Shown piece by piece: positions 44,020-53,727 of a stretch of 64,000 nucleotides of DNA. The translations under genes were made by a program, and so were the position numbers. The notes below the pieces were generated by a model. The model made no database searches, was not told the origin of the DNA, and saw nothing but the letters and a program-made list of their open reading frames with translations. Position 1 is the stretch's first letter, and each line of letters opens with the position of its first letter. This DNA is from Fibrivirga algicola (GTDB taxonomy: Bacteria > Bacteroidota > Bacteroidia > Cytophagales > Spirosomataceae), in assembly GCF_011742925.1 (NCBI RefSeq), contig NZ_WAEL01000007.1:310001-374000 (forward strand), written 5' to 3'.

Positions 44020-44559
44020 TTATCGGCTACCCGCAGCGGTTAACTTTTCAACGGGTACACAGCCGTGGTAATAGCCCGGTGCCATGTTGAACTTCTGTAC
44101 GTTCACCAAGTAATACTCAGAGCTTGTGTAACCCTGAATCGTCAGCCGCTTGATCAGGTTGACAAATGATTTGCCTACCGGGTCTGCCGACGCCGTTAGT
44201 TTAGCCAGCACATCTTTGCGCTGTGTTGCGTCGCCTTCAGCAAAAGCCTTGCCGTACGTCTGTTGAGCGGTCGTTTCCGTCAGCGCAAGCCCCTGTTGCA
44301 GGGTTTTCTGTGCTTGTTCGCCATAGCAGTCGTTAATCATCCGTAGGGCAAACTGATGCACCTTCAGCGATTTAGCGCCTGGGGTAGTGGTTTCAGGGAT
44401 CAACGTTTCTACGAGTTCCCCCAGCAGAGCTTCCTCGTCGACCGATACGGCAGAAATGAACCCAAGGGAGTCGGGTGTCCAATTTGTGGCCCAGGTGGGG
44501 AGTGCTATAAAACCCCCAAGCGTAGCGGCCAATCCCCGAAGGGCAGTTCGTCTTTGCAT
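44020..44559 (-). CDS. Gluconate 2-dehydrogenase subunit 3 family protein (small subunit of the GMC dehydrogenase)
   Basis: A 179-residue protein with a Tat-like signal (MQRRTALRGLAATLGGFIAL). The body matches the gluconate_2-dh3 family: LLGELVETLIPETTTPGAKSL near the N-terminus and a late GYTSSEYY. In FAD glucose dehydrogenases this subunit chaperones export and is needed for activity of the large subunit, whose gene follows directly. No cytochrome c subunit gene is present here, so the electron acceptor is unknown. Confidence 0.9.
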   Translation of the reverse strand: MQRRTALRGLAATLGGFIALPTWATNWTPDSLGFISAVSVDEEALLGELVETLIPETTTPGAKSLKVHQFALRMINDCYGEQAQKTLQQGLALTETTAQQTYGKAFAEGDATQRKDVLAKLTASADPVGKSFVNLIKRLTIQGYTSSEYYLVNVQKFNMAPGYYHGCVPVEKLTAAGSR

Positions 44560-44883
44560 TTGATGAGAAGTAAGTTAACTGCAGTGTAAAGCATGCACCC
44601 TGAGGTAGCAACACAACCAGTTTGAACTGGCAGCTGCATTACGTAAAAAGCCATCCGGCCCTATCAAATTACTGATAACGTACCTGATAAAAAGTTACAC
44701 CCAACCCGGCGAACCGCCCAAACCGACCTCTGTTCACCGTTCAGAGCTACCACCTCGTTGTTGAGCTTCAGGTAGGTCAGCTTCCGTTTGAAGAAGCTGA
44801 CCATTCAAGTGTAAACCTTCTGTGTTACAGCTGAAACTGAACTACAAGTTACTAAAATCCGGGCCAATATCCTACCTGAAGTC
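44560..44883. other. Intergenic region with a hairpin
   Basis: 324 bp between two minus-strand genes. A perfect 10-bp stem (GGTCAGCTTC, arms 44775-44784 and 44793-44802) with an 8-bp loop lies about 80 bp after the Gfo/Idh stop and may help end that transcript. An ACGTACCT octamer sits near 44678. The dehydrogenase promoter should lie in the left half. No gene is seen. Confidence 0.5.
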
Positions 44884-45960
44884 TCACAACCGAACAACCT
44901 CTCCGGTGCGTACGCTTTCGTCGCAGGCGAAGGCGATGCGGAGGCTGTTTACGGCGTCGGCGAGGTGATCGGTCAGGTCCAGATCGTCGGTGATGGCTTG
45001 CAGGAAATAGCGTTGTTCGCGGTTGCAAAGCTCCTGATGATCAGGCTCGTCCTGCATATCGATCCAGGTGTCGGGCTGGGCAAATTGATCGTCGGCTGTC
45101 AGATGAGCGTGGTGAACCCGGAGCGATTCGGTTTTGGTATGCGAATCCACATTGTCTGATTTGCCTACCGCACCGGCATTTTTCGCCACGATGGAAACGC
45201 ATCCTTTGGGGCCAATTACGTCTTTTACAAAGAAAGCCGTTTCGCTGACCATCGGTCCCCAGGCGGCTTCGTACCAGCCTACCGACCCGTCTTCGAAACG
45301 CAGTTGAAGCTGCCCATAATTATAGTTGTCAGCCGGAATATCATCCGTTAGCCGGGCACCGATAGCCGATACCCAAACGGGCTTTGAGCGCGTCATCTGG
45401 CACATCACATCAATGTAATGCACCCCACAATCAACAATTGGGCTGAGCGATTTCATCAGGTTGCGGTGCACCGTCCACATGTAGCCGTGGCTTTGCTGGT
45501 TCAGGTTCATGCGCATCACCAGCGGTTTGCCCAACTGTTGTGCTTCCTCAACGAACCGGGCCCACGAGGGGTGAACGCGCAGAATATAGCCAACGACGAC
45601 TTTCTTGTCTGCTTTCTGAGCCGCAGCCACAACCCGTTCCGATCCCGCTACCGTGTCGGCCAGTGGTTTTTCGATAAATACGTGGCAGCCTGCTTCCAGG
45701 GCCATAATAGCAAAGGCTTCGTGGGTATCCGGGTACGTTGAGATACAGACCGCATCTGGTTTTGTCTCGGTCAGTGCTGTGGCATAATCGTCGAAAAGGG
45801 GATAGCCGCCGCCCAGTTTATCGTTGAGTACATATTTGCTTTGGCCAGTCGACACGATGCCGCAGATTTGAAAACCGTCGAGGGTATGGTACGCGGTTGC
45901 GTGGGAAGCGCCCATGTTGCCACAGCCAACAACCAGCACGCGTAGGGGAGAAGAAGACAT
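44884..45960 (-). CDS. Gfo/Idh/MocA family oxidoreductase (cytoplasmic)
   Basis: A 358-residue protein starting MSSSPLRVLVVGCGNMGASHA, a Rossmann NAD(P)-binding motif. The longer open frame upstream overlaps the divergent gene and lacks family features. It has the EKP motif in VFIEKPLAD and a catalytic-region His in CGVHYIDVM. Unlike the paralogue at 26605-28047 it carries no export signal. The substrate is likely a sugar, inositol or keto-sugar. It is transcribed away from the FAD oxidoreductase gene. Confidence 0.88.
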   Translation of the reverse strand: MSSSPLRVLVVGCGNMGASHATAYHTLDGFQICGIVSTGQSKYVLNDKLGGGYPLFDDYATALTETKPDAVCISTYPDTHEAFAIMALEAGCHVFIEKPLADTVAGSERVVAAAQKADKKVVVGYILRVHPSWARFVEEAQQLGKPLVMRMNLNQQSHGYMWTVHRNLMKSLSPIVDCGVHYIDVMCQMTRSKPVWVSAIGARLTDDIPADNYNYGQLQLRFEDGSVGWYEAAWGPMVSETAFFVKDVIGPKGCVSIVAKNAGAVGKSDNVDSHTKTESLRVHHAHLTADDQFAQPDTWIDMQDEPDHQELCNREQRYFLQAITDDLDLTDHLADAVNSLRIAFACDESVRTGEVVRL

Positions 45961-46098
45961 AGTATATTGAGTCAGGAAATAGACGCAATATAACGCTTGA
46001 TGAACCCCGGTGGCAAAACACCCGTATATTGTGGCGAAGGTTTGCCGGGACAGTATGGCTTCGTTAGTCAACCGTCCGTATATCGTAATTAGCCATCC

Positions 46099-47469
46099 AT
46101 GCGTCACATTGTCATTATTGGTAACGGCATTGCCGGAATTACCGCCGCCCGAGAACTCCGAAAAGGGGGCGCTGATCAGCTCACCGTTATCTCGTCAGAA
46201 ACCGATCACCATTTCTCCCGAACGGCGCTCATGTACATCTACATGGGCCATATGACCTACGCCCACACGAAACCGTACGAGGATTGGTTCTGGACCAAAA
46301 ACCGAATCGACCTGCTCCGGGCGCATGTGTCGACAATTGACTTCGAGAGAAAGGCCCTGACCGCCACCCAACCGGATGGCACGACCAAAAACCTGACGTA
46401 CGATATACTGGTACTAGCCCTTGGCTCCTCACCAAACCGCCCCGGCGTATTACAAACGGAGCTACGAGGGGTACAGGGTCTCTACGGAATGCCCGATCTG
46501 GAGCAAATGGAAGTATTGACCGATGCCAAACAGTCAGGTACGTCGGTAAACCGGGCGGTGGTGATTGGTGGCGGGCTGATCGGTATCGAACTCTGCGAAA
46601 TGCTGCTCTCGCGTGAGATTCCAGTGTCGTTTCTGGTGCGGGAGGCTAGTTTCTGGCGAAGCGTATTGCCGAAAGAAGAATCGGCTATGATTACCCGCCA
46701 CATTCAGGAACATCATGTTGACCTGCAACTGGAAATGGAGGTAACCGAGATTCATGACGACGGAACAGGCCGTGTTGGTGCCGTAACGACAAGCGCCGGA
46801 AAACGCATTGACTGCGAGTTTGTGGGGGTGTCGGTGGGGGTGTCGGCCAACATCGGATGGCTTCGAGGGACGGCGCTGGAAACCGATCGCGGTATTCTGG
46901 TCGATACGTACCTGGCGACGAACGTACCTGACGTCTACGCCATTGGCGACTGCGTGCAGCACCGAACGCCGCCACCGGGCCGCAAGCCCACTGAACAGAT
47001 CTGGTATACGGGCCGCATTATGGGTGAAACGCTGGCTCAGACGCTGTTGGGTAAGAAAACAGCTTACCAACCCGGTGTCTTTTTCAACTCGGCCAAATTC
47101 TTCGACATCGAATACCAGACCTATGGCGACGTACCTGCTAATCTGCCCGACGATGGCACGATTCAGTCACTTTACTGGGAACACCCGGACGCACAGAAGG
47201 CTATCAGGATAAACTACCAAACGTCCGACGGGGCCGTAACGGGCATGAACGCATTCGGAATCCGGCAACGGCAGGATGTCTGGACACGCTGGATTACCGA
47301 AAAACGTCCACTTCAATACGTATTAGAACATCTGGCCGAAGCCAATTTCGATCCCGAATTTTTCCGTCAGCACGAAGCCGATGTACTGGCCGTTTACAAT
47401 GCGCAACATCCTGATGCACCGTTGCGATTGCGTGCTAAGAAGGGCTTGTTTGCGTTGTTTGGGAAGTAG
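46099..47469 (+). CDS. FAD-dependent pyridine nucleotide-disulfide-type oxidoreductase
   Basis: A 456-residue protein with two Rossmann motifs: IVIIGNGIAGITAARELR at the N-terminus for FAD and AVVIGGGLIGIELCEML near 155 for NAD(P)H. A third FAD motif, VPDVYAIGDCVQ, follows. The fold matches the NirB N-terminal/rubredoxin reductase/ferredoxin reductase group. There is no redox CxxxxC, so it is not a disulfide reductase. The C-terminal 90 residues are an extra domain. The redox partner is unknown. Confidence 0.87.
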   Translation: MRHIVIIGNGIAGITAARELRKGGADQLTVISSETDHHFSRTALMYIYMGHMTYAHTKPYEDWFWTKNRIDLLRAHVSTIDFERKALTATQPDGTTKNLTYDILVLALGSSPNRPGVLQTELRGVQGLYGMPDLEQMEVLTDAKQSGTSVNRAVVIGGGLIGIELCEMLLSREIPVSFLVREASFWRSVLPKEESAMITRHIQEHHVDLQLEMEVTEIHDDGTGRVGAVTTSAGKRIDCEFVGVSVGVSANIGWLRGTALETDRGILVDTYLATNVPDVYAIGDCVQHRTPPPGRKPTEQIWYTGRIMGETLAQTLLGKKTAYQPGVFFNSAKFFDIEYQTYGDVPANLPDDGTIQSLYWEHPDAQKAIRINYQTSDGAVTGMNAFGIRQRQDVWTRWITEKRPLQYVLEHLAEANFDPEFFRQHEADVLAVYNAQHPDAPLRLRAKKGLFALFGK

Positions 47470-47648
47470 AGGACGGCGGAATGTTGCGAGCTTTTAATGC
47501 TTAATGCTGCGTACATGTTTTACTCTCCGTCAGGAAAAACATTCACCCAAACAGCGTGTAATATGGCAATCAGGATTTCGAATAATGCACCAGCGAGGGC
47601 CATAGGTGGGTCTGAAGTTTAATTTTTAATGGCGGCTTCAGTGAACAA

Positions 47649-47689
47649 AAATGTCGCTCACTTTCCAGGTAGAAAAGTAAGCGACATTT
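47649..47689. terminator. Hairpin terminator between convergent genes
   Basis: Ten-base arms (AAATGTCGCT and its complement) with partly paired inner bases, lying between the FAD oxidoreductase gene and mtaB, which converge. It can serve both. Confidence 0.7.
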
Positions 47690-47728
47690 CTATAAATAGC
47701 AAGTTGTCAGTTACTTGAAAGGTATTGC

Positions 47729-49063
47729 TTAGTGCGTCTCAAATGCGAACTCCGGCTCGGCAACCTCCACTAACCCCTCCGGATTGATAGCCGAAAGTTG
47801 AACTGGAATCAATTCGTTGATGCGTAGTGGATCATAATTGGCCACCACGCGTACGTAATTCTCAGTAAAGCCCTGCATGCGGCCGGTTGCTTGGTCTACA
47901 TCATCTTCAAACAGTACCGTTGCCGACCGCCCGATCTGCAATTCATAGAACGCCCGCCGTTTTTTATCCGACAGGATATGCAGCATCTTGCTCCGTTCGG
48001 CACGTACCTGGCCGGGCACCACCGGCTTGATCATGATGGCCGTGGTGTTGGGCCGCTCCGAGTAGGTGAATACGTGCAGGTACGAAATTGGTAGCTCGTT
48101 CAGAAACTCGTAGGTCTCGCGGAACAGGTCATTTGTTTCGCCGGGATGCCCCACAATCACATCGACACCGATGCAGGCGTGTGGCATGAGCGACTTGATT
48201 TTCGCGACCCGTTCAGCGTACAGTTCACGTTTGTACCGGCGGCGCATCAGACCAAGTACCGTATTGGAGCCTGACTGAAGCGGCACGTGAAAGTGCGGCA
48301 CGAACCGTTTCGATTGCGCGACGAAGGCAATGATTTCGTCGGTCAACAGGTTTGGCTCGATGCTCGAAATACGGAATCGGTCGATGCCTGCCACGTCATC
48401 GAGCGCCTGAATCAACTCCAGAAACGTCTGGGTACGTTCCCCTGCGATAAGCCCGAAATCGCCGATGTTTACGCCGGTCAACACGATCTCTCGAACCCCG
48501 CGCTCCGCAATTTCATGGGCTGCCCGAACTACGTTTTCAATCGTATCAGACCGGCTTTTGCCACGAGCCAGCGGTATGGTGCAGTACGCGCAGGGGTAAT
48601 CACAGCCGTCCTGTACCTTCAGGAAGGTTCGGGTGCGGTCGTTCAGTGAATAAGCGGCGTGGTAATCGATAGCCTCTTCGATACTTGAGTTCAACACCCG
48701 CCCCGGTTGGCCAACGGCGGCCTTCGTAAAGGTCGGCATCAACTCGGCCAGCCTGAATTTTTCGGCCGCACCCAGCACCGCATCGACGCCCGGAATCTCT
48801 GATATTTCGGTAGGCTTCAGTTGTGCATAACAACCCAAAATAGCCACAAACCCATCTGGATTCACCTTTTGGGCTTCCCGAACAATCTTGCGGCATTTCT
48901 TGTCGGCGTTATCGGTTACCGAGCAGGTGTTGATGATGAAAATATCGGGCTGCTGGTTGAATTCGACGCGCTCGTAGCCCTCTTTCTCCATCATGCGGGC
49001 GAGGGTCGAGGTTTCCGAGAAATTCAGCTTGCAGCCAAGCGTGTAAAAAGCCACTTTTTTCAT
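47729..49063 (-). CDS. mtaB: tRNA (N6-threonylcarbamoyladenosine-C2)-methylthiotransferase MtaB
   Basis: A 444-residue radical SAM enzyme. The N-terminal UPF0004 domain starts KVAFYTLGCKLNFSE and includes NTCSVT and AILGCYAQ, which supply the three cluster cysteines. The radical SAM motif CDYPCAYC is near residue 150 and a C-terminal TRAM domain follows. The TLGCKxN start separates MtaB from MiaB and RimO. It adds a methylthio group to t6A37 of ANN-decoding tRNAs. AGGA lies 6 bp before the ATG at 49063, which decided the start over 49069 and 49108. Confidence 0.94.
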   Translation of the reverse strand: MKKVAFYTLGCKLNFSETSTLARMMEKEGYERVEFNQQPDIFIINTCSVTDNADKKCRKIVREAQKVNPDGFVAILGCYAQLKPTEISEIPGVDAVLGAAEKFRLAELMPTFTKAAVGQPGRVLNSSIEEAIDYHAAYSLNDRTRTFLKVQDGCDYPCAYCTIPLARGKSRSDTIENVVRAAHEIAERGVREIVLTGVNIGDFGLIAGERTQTFLELIQALDDVAGIDRFRISSIEPNLLTDEIIAFVAQSKRFVPHFHVPLQSGSNTVLGLMRRRYKRELYAERVAKIKSLMPHACIGVDVIVGHPGETNDLFRETYEFLNELPISYLHVFTYSERPNTTAIMIKPVVPGQVRAERSKMLHILSDKKRRAFYELQIGRSATVLFEDDVDQATGRMQGFTENYVRVVANYDPLRINELIPVQLSAINPEGLVEVAEPEFAFETH

Positions 49064-49169
49064 ATTCATTCCTAACACCCGGCATGCCATCGGGGTTTCA
49101 TCCGGCAAAAATACAACATTCTGGTTGGACCGGTCTCTACAGGCGTCAGCAATATGCGCGCGTCAGCCA

Positions 49170-50153
49170 TTATGCCCACGCATCCAACCCCAACAGTTTC
49201 CTGCCCAGTTCCGATAGCTCGGCAGTTTGGTAGCGGGTCTTTTCCCAGTTGCGCGGGTCACCGGGGAAAGCGTATCCTTCGGGGGCCTGCCGTTCGCGCC
49301 ACGACGTGATGCGCCACTGCCGGAGGGCTTCGTTGTCTTCCTGCGCGGGCATCATGGAAATGTACTGGGCAATACGCACTTTATCGGCCGAATGGTTCGG
49401 CCGGATACCGTGAGCGAGCGTGCTGTTGAAAATGAGCAGATCGCCGGCTTCCAGCTTCACCTTGACAAACTCGAAGCCGGTGGTGTCGGGTTTGAACCGG
49501 TCACGGTCGGCGGGTTGGGTCAGTTTCCAGGTATCGTAGGTCCGGTACAACTCGGGCAGGCACTGAAAACCGCCCATGTGCTCATCGGTCTGGTCGGCCA
49601 GGGCCAGTACGCCCTGTACATTCTGGGGGCGGGTTTCGGGGTCATAATCCCAGTGAATGAAACCTTTGAACGGCTGATCGGGATGAACCGGGAAGTTGAG
49701 GTTCGCCCGATCGATGGTCACCCATAATTTCTCGGTGCCCCACACATCCACAAAGGCGTCGTATACGCGCTGCGTTTGCCGGTTATCCCACTCATGCTGA
49801 TGGTTGTAGAGTTCGACCATACCGGAACCGATCAGCTCTTTCATACGCATCTCGGCGCGGGGCGGGGCATACCAGGTTGCTTTGTCGCCGGGATCTTTCT
49901 CCTCAAATTCCCAGATGGTCTGCGCCAGTCGTTCGGCCTGCTCGCGGGGCACAGCCTGCTTGATGATAACGTACCCATTCTCGCGCCAGAACGTCCAGTC
50001 AGCTTCCGACAACACGCGCAGGGGCTTCCCATTAGATCGGTCATTCAGCGGTTGTGTACTGCTGGTGGCAGTTGATGGATTTCCCGGGATATCGGTGTGG
50101 GCATTGTCTGGCACCATATTCGGTGTCATCGTTGGCTGCATGGTTGGCGTCAT
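49170..50153 (-). CDS. Phytanoyl-CoA dioxygenase (PhyH) family Fe(II)/2-oxoglutarate oxygenase
   Basis: A 327-residue protein. After a Met/Thr/Pro-rich leader of about 45 residues comes FWRENGYVIIKQAV, typical of the PhyH family. The iron ligands are likely the His and Asp of FIHWDYD and the distal His of TLAHGIRPNH. The family hydroxylates diverse small molecules; the substrate is not known. The start is unsure because several ATGs lie in the leader. It is divergent from an AraC-type regulator gene, which may control it. Confidence 0.87.
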   Translation of the reverse strand: MTPTMQPTMTPNMVPDNAHTDIPGNPSTATSSTQPLNDRSNGKPLRVLSEADWTFWRENGYVIIKQAVPREQAERLAQTIWEFEEKDPGDKATWYAPPRAEMRMKELIGSGMVELYNHQHEWDNRQTQRVYDAFVDVWGTEKLWVTIDRANLNFPVHPDQPFKGFIHWDYDPETRPQNVQGVLALADQTDEHMGGFQCLPELYRTYDTWKLTQPADRDRFKPDTTGFEFVKVKLEAGDLLIFNSTLAHGIRPNHSADKVRIAQYISMMPAQEDNEALRQWRITSWRERQAPEGYAFPGDPRNWEKTRYQTAELSELGRKLLGLDAWA

Positions 50154-50335
50154 GGCTGATTTTGTTTTATCATGAATGAATAAGACAAAACTAGGAACCT
50201 GCGCGATAGCATCGTTAGCACGTACCTGACTCGTTTTTGCACTATATTGCTCTATATTGGCTACAATGACGAGCGAAAGAGTAAATAAGTGAAACTGAGT
50301 AGCCCTAAAGCACCAGATACAGTACGATATCGTTT

Positions 50336-51181
50336 ATGAAAATCGCCTTTGAAGAAATCCACCCCGATGCGGACAGTTCGTTCCACATTCTGTTGACCCC
50401 CCACCTACAGGACGTCTTTCTCTGGCATTATCATCCCGAATACGAAATTGTATATATCGATGGAGCCAGCGGAACCCGGCATGTGGGTGACCATATATCT
50501 CGTTACGAAGGCAGCGACCTTGTGTTTATCGGGCCGAATATTCCGCATCTCAATTTCGATTACGGCGTCAGGACCGAGTACCGCAAAGTGGTTGTCCAGT
50601 TAAACGAATCGTTTCTGGGCGAAGGCTTCTGGAAAGCGCCGGAGTTTGCGCAGATCACGGCCCTTTTTGAGCGGGCACGGGCTGGGTTGTCCTTTAGCGG
50701 AGAGACCAAACGGGCCGTGGGTGCCCAGCTTGAAGCCTTAGCCAGCCAGCCGCCGTTTCAACGAATGATGGCGCTGCTCAGCATTTTTCAGCAGATGGCT
50801 ACCAGCCAGGAAGTGGACTCACTCCACGGGAAACCGGTTACCAATGCCTATAACCTGCGGGAGCAGCAGCGACTGCGGCGGTTGTATCAGTTTGTCGAGG
50901 AGGAGTTTAGCCGGAAGATCGACATTCCGGAAGCGGCCAGCGTAGCCAGCCTGACCGAAGCTGCTTTTTGCCGGTATATCAGACGCATGACCGGATTGAC
51001 ATTCACCCAGTTTCTGAACCAGTACCGGATCAATCAAGCTCAAAAACTACTCCTGGCCGACCATACCGTGACCGAGGCCGCCGAGGCCAGCGGGTTCGAG
51101 AGCCTATCGTATTTCAACAAGATTTTTCGACGGGTAACGGGCGAGAACCCGCTGCAATTCAAGAAGCGCCACGTTGCGTAG
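50336..51181 (+). CDS. AraC-family transcriptional regulator with cupin sensor domain
   Basis: A 281-residue protein. The N-terminal half is a cupin-like ligand-binding domain (FLWHYHPEYEIVYIDG). The C-terminal 100 residues hold two helix-turn-helix units of the AraC/XylS type, with ASLTEAAFCRYIRRMTG and AAEASGFESLSYFNKIFRR. Such proteins usually activate a nearby catabolic gene in response to a sugar. The candidates are the divergent PhyH gene and the TonB receptor gene 89 bp downstream. Confidence 0.92.
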   Translation: MKIAFEEIHPDADSSFHILLTPHLQDVFLWHYHPEYEIVYIDGASGTRHVGDHISRYEGSDLVFIGPNIPHLNFDYGVRTEYRKVVVQLNESFLGEGFWKAPEFAQITALFERARAGLSFSGETKRAVGAQLEALASQPPFQRMMALLSIFQQMATSQEVDSLHGKPVTNAYNLREQQRLRRLYQFVEEEFSRKIDIPEAASVASLTEAAFCRYIRRMTGLTFTQFLNQYRINQAQKLLLADHTVTEAAEASGFESLSYFNKIFRRVTGENPLQFKKRHVA

Positions 51182-51270
51182 TCGTGCGTAACGCAATTAA
51201 AAAGGCATAAAACTGCAACAGGAGCGCCGTAATTCCCGTAAGACAAAGTACTCTGCACAGCCAGCTACTT

Positions 51271-53727
51271 ATGTCTATGGTTAAACAACTACTTGTATCG
51301 TGCCTGCTCTTACTGACCTCCCATGTCTGGGCGCAGGATCTTCCGCCAATACGGATCAAACGAGTGCCCCAACAACGGAATATTACTGTTTCGGGGCGAA
51401 TTACTGACGCCAAAAACGCCGAAAATCTGCCCTTTGCCTATGTTCGGGTCAGGAATACCAAACTCATTGCACAAACCAATGTCGATGGGTTTTTTACCCT
51501 CCTGAACGTACCCAGCGATACCTGTACGCTGGAAATCAGTTATATCGGTTTCAAAGATGCTATAGTCGCGCTCACACCGGGCGAATCGGCCCGGCGGCTG
51601 GTGATCGAACTGGAACAAACCCGAACCGACCTTGACGAAATTCAGGTAAGTGGGCAGAAAGCCGAGGTGATGCGGGCAGCCGAAACGATTGGCATGGTGC
51701 AACTGACACCCCGAAACCTGACCAAGCTGCCAAACATGGGGGAGCGTGATCCGTTTCGGGCGCTACAACTGATGCCCGGCGTTAGTGCCGCCAATGAGTC
51801 ATCGGCGGGCCTGTATGTGCGGGGCGGTACCCCCGACCAGACGCTGGTTCTGCTCGATGGATTTACTGTTTATCAGGTTGATCACCTCTACGGTTTCTTC
51901 TCCGCGTTTAATTACAATGCCTTAAAAGACATCCAATTGCAAAAGGGTGGTTTCGGCGCCAAGTATGGTGGTAGACTGTCGGGCGTGGCCGAAATGACCG
52001 GAAAGGAAGGCAGCCGCAAGGGCTTCAACGTGGGGGGCGACGCCAGCTTACTGAGCGTAAACGCGTTTGTCGAAGGGCCGATTGGTACTAAGGTGACGGT
52101 AATGCTGGCCGGGCGGCGATCGTTCAAAGGGCCGCTATATACGAAGCTCTTCGATCAGTTTCAGACTACGCAGTCGACGCAACCGCAGGTGCCCGCTGGC
52201 CGGGGACGGCTGAACCAGCTGACCACTACGCAAACAGTCGCCTCGTATTTCTACGACCTGAATGGCCGCGTTACCTACCGCCCTACCGATCAGGATCAGG
52301 TAACGTTGAGTGTCTATAACGGGCAGGATTACCTTGATAATTCGCAAAACATAACCCTCCCGGCCTTTAACCGGGGACCAAACAGCACGACCGCCGCCAT
52401 TGGCGGAAGCCTGAGCAATACCGACCTGTCGAACTGGGGGAACACGGGCAGCAGCCTGAAATGGTCGCGCCGGTGGTCCGACAAGGTGTATACGAATACG
52501 CTGGTCAGCTATTCCAATTATTACAGCTACCGGAATATCTCGAACCAGGTGTCGATTCAGCGTGGGCCAACCACGCGAAATAACGCCAACTTCGGCACGC
52601 TGGAAGATAATAACCTCGTCGACCAGTCGGCCAAAACCGATCTTACCTGGCAGCCGTCGGCCTCGCAGGAAGTAGAGGCGGGCCTTCAGTATTCACGACT
52701 GGCGATCGATTATGCCTACAAACAAAACGATACGCTGACGGTACTGGGGAAAAACGACCGGGGGCAACTGTTCACTGCCTACGTGCAGGATCGTATTCGT
52801 CTGATCAGCAACAAGCTGACCCTCACCCCCGGTATCCGCCTCACACAGTACGGCGTAACGGGTAAGGTGTATGCCGAGCCTCGGTTGGCGGCGGTATACC
52901 AGGCCTCACAACAAATCAGACTGAAGGCAGCGGTCGGAGAGTACTACCAGTTTATTAAGCAGGTTACGCGGGAAGACATCTCGCAGGGAAACCGTACGTT
53001 CTGGCTGCTGTCGGGAACGGAATCGCTGCCCGTCGCCTCGGCTATGCACTACATTGCCGGGGCAAGCTACGAAACGGCAGGCTACCTCTTCGATGTGGAA
53101 GCCTACGCCAAAGACCTGAGTGGCGTCACGGAATACACCCTCCGGTTTGCGCCGCAGGTTGGGCGTGGACTGGTGCCCCGCGAAACGTTTTTTAATGGAA
53201 CCGGTACGGTGCGCGGCGTCGATGTGCTGGTGCAGAAGAAGTTCGGTGCCTACACCGGGTGGGTTGGCTATACCTATGCCATGGCCAAAAGCAACATTGC
53301 CGCCTTTGGCGATCAGCCTTACTATGCCAATCAGGATGTACGCAACGAGTTTAAGTCGATCAACACGCTGCATTACAAGCGATTCGATGTTGCCGCTACG
53401 TTTATCTATGCCGGCGGCAAGCCCTACACGTCGATCGTGGGCGAATACAGCGTGAAACTGCTCGACGGAACCAGCAAAACCTTTACGACACCCTCCGGTA
53501 AGAACGCCAACCGCTTTCCCGACTACCACCGCCTCGACTTATCGGCAACTTATAGCTTCAAGCAGGGGAGTATCGGTTTGTCTGTGTTCAATGTATACGA
53601 CCGCAAAAACGTCTGGTACAAAAAGTTTACGTCGGTCAGCGATGGAAGCAACAGCCAACTGGTAGTCACCGATGTAACGTACCTGGGCATTACGCCCAAC
53701 CTCACCCTTTCTTACCGCCTTCGCTAG
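51271..53727 (+). CDS. TonB-dependent outer membrane receptor
   Basis: An 818-residue outer membrane protein with a signal ending at VWAQ. A carboxypeptidase-regulatory-like domain (about 38-120, ITVSGRITDAKNAENLPFAYV) comes before the plug domain (about 130-240: LMPGVSAANESSAGLYVRGG and DQTLVLLDGFTVY). The rest is a beta-barrel with many aromatic strand ends, finishing in LTLSYRLR. It lacks SusC-specific features. The stop is directly followed by the ATG of a DUF4249 gene, its usual partner. Confidence 0.93.
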   Translation: MSMVKQLLVSCLLLLTSHVWAQDLPPIRIKRVPQQRNITVSGRITDAKNAENLPFAYVRVRNTKLIAQTNVDGFFTLLNVPSDTCTLEISYIGFKDAIVALTPGESARRLVIELEQTRTDLDEIQVSGQKAEVMRAAETIGMVQLTPRNLTKLPNMGERDPFRALQLMPGVSAANESSAGLYVRGGTPDQTLVLLDGFTVYQVDHLYGFFSAFNYNALKDIQLQKGGFGAKYGGRLSGVAEMTGKEGSRKGFNVGGDASLLSVNAFVEGPIGTKVTVMLAGRRSFKGPLYTKLFDQFQTTQSTQPQVPAGRGRLNQLTTTQTVASYFYDLNGRVTYRPTDQDQVTLSVYNGQDYLDNSQNITLPAFNRGPNSTTAAIGGSLSNTDLSNWGNTGSSLKWSRRWSDKVYTNTLVSYSNYYSYRNISNQVSIQRGPTTRNNANFGTLEDNNLVDQSAKTDLTWQPSASQEVEAGLQYSRLAIDYAYKQNDTLTVLGKNDRGQLFTAYVQDRIRLISNKLTLTPGIRLTQYGVTGKVYAEPRLAAVYQASQQIRLKAAVGEYYQFIKQVTREDISQGNRTFWLLSGTESLPVASAMHYIAGASYETAGYLFDVEAYAKDLSGVTEYTLRFAPQVGRGLVPRETFFNGTGTVRGVDVLVQKKFGAYTGWVGYTYAMAKSNIAAFGDQPYYANQDVRNEFKSINTLHYKRFDVAATFIYAGGKPYTSIVGEYSVKLLDGTSKTFTTPSGKNANRFPDYHRLDLSATYSFKQGSIGLSVFNVYDRKNVWYKKFTSVSDGSNSQLVVTDVTYLGITPNLTLSYRLR

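Noticed and set aside
52906-53529. A 207-codon open frame on the minus strand
   Set aside because: It is antisense to the beta-barrel part of the TonB receptor and shows no domain.
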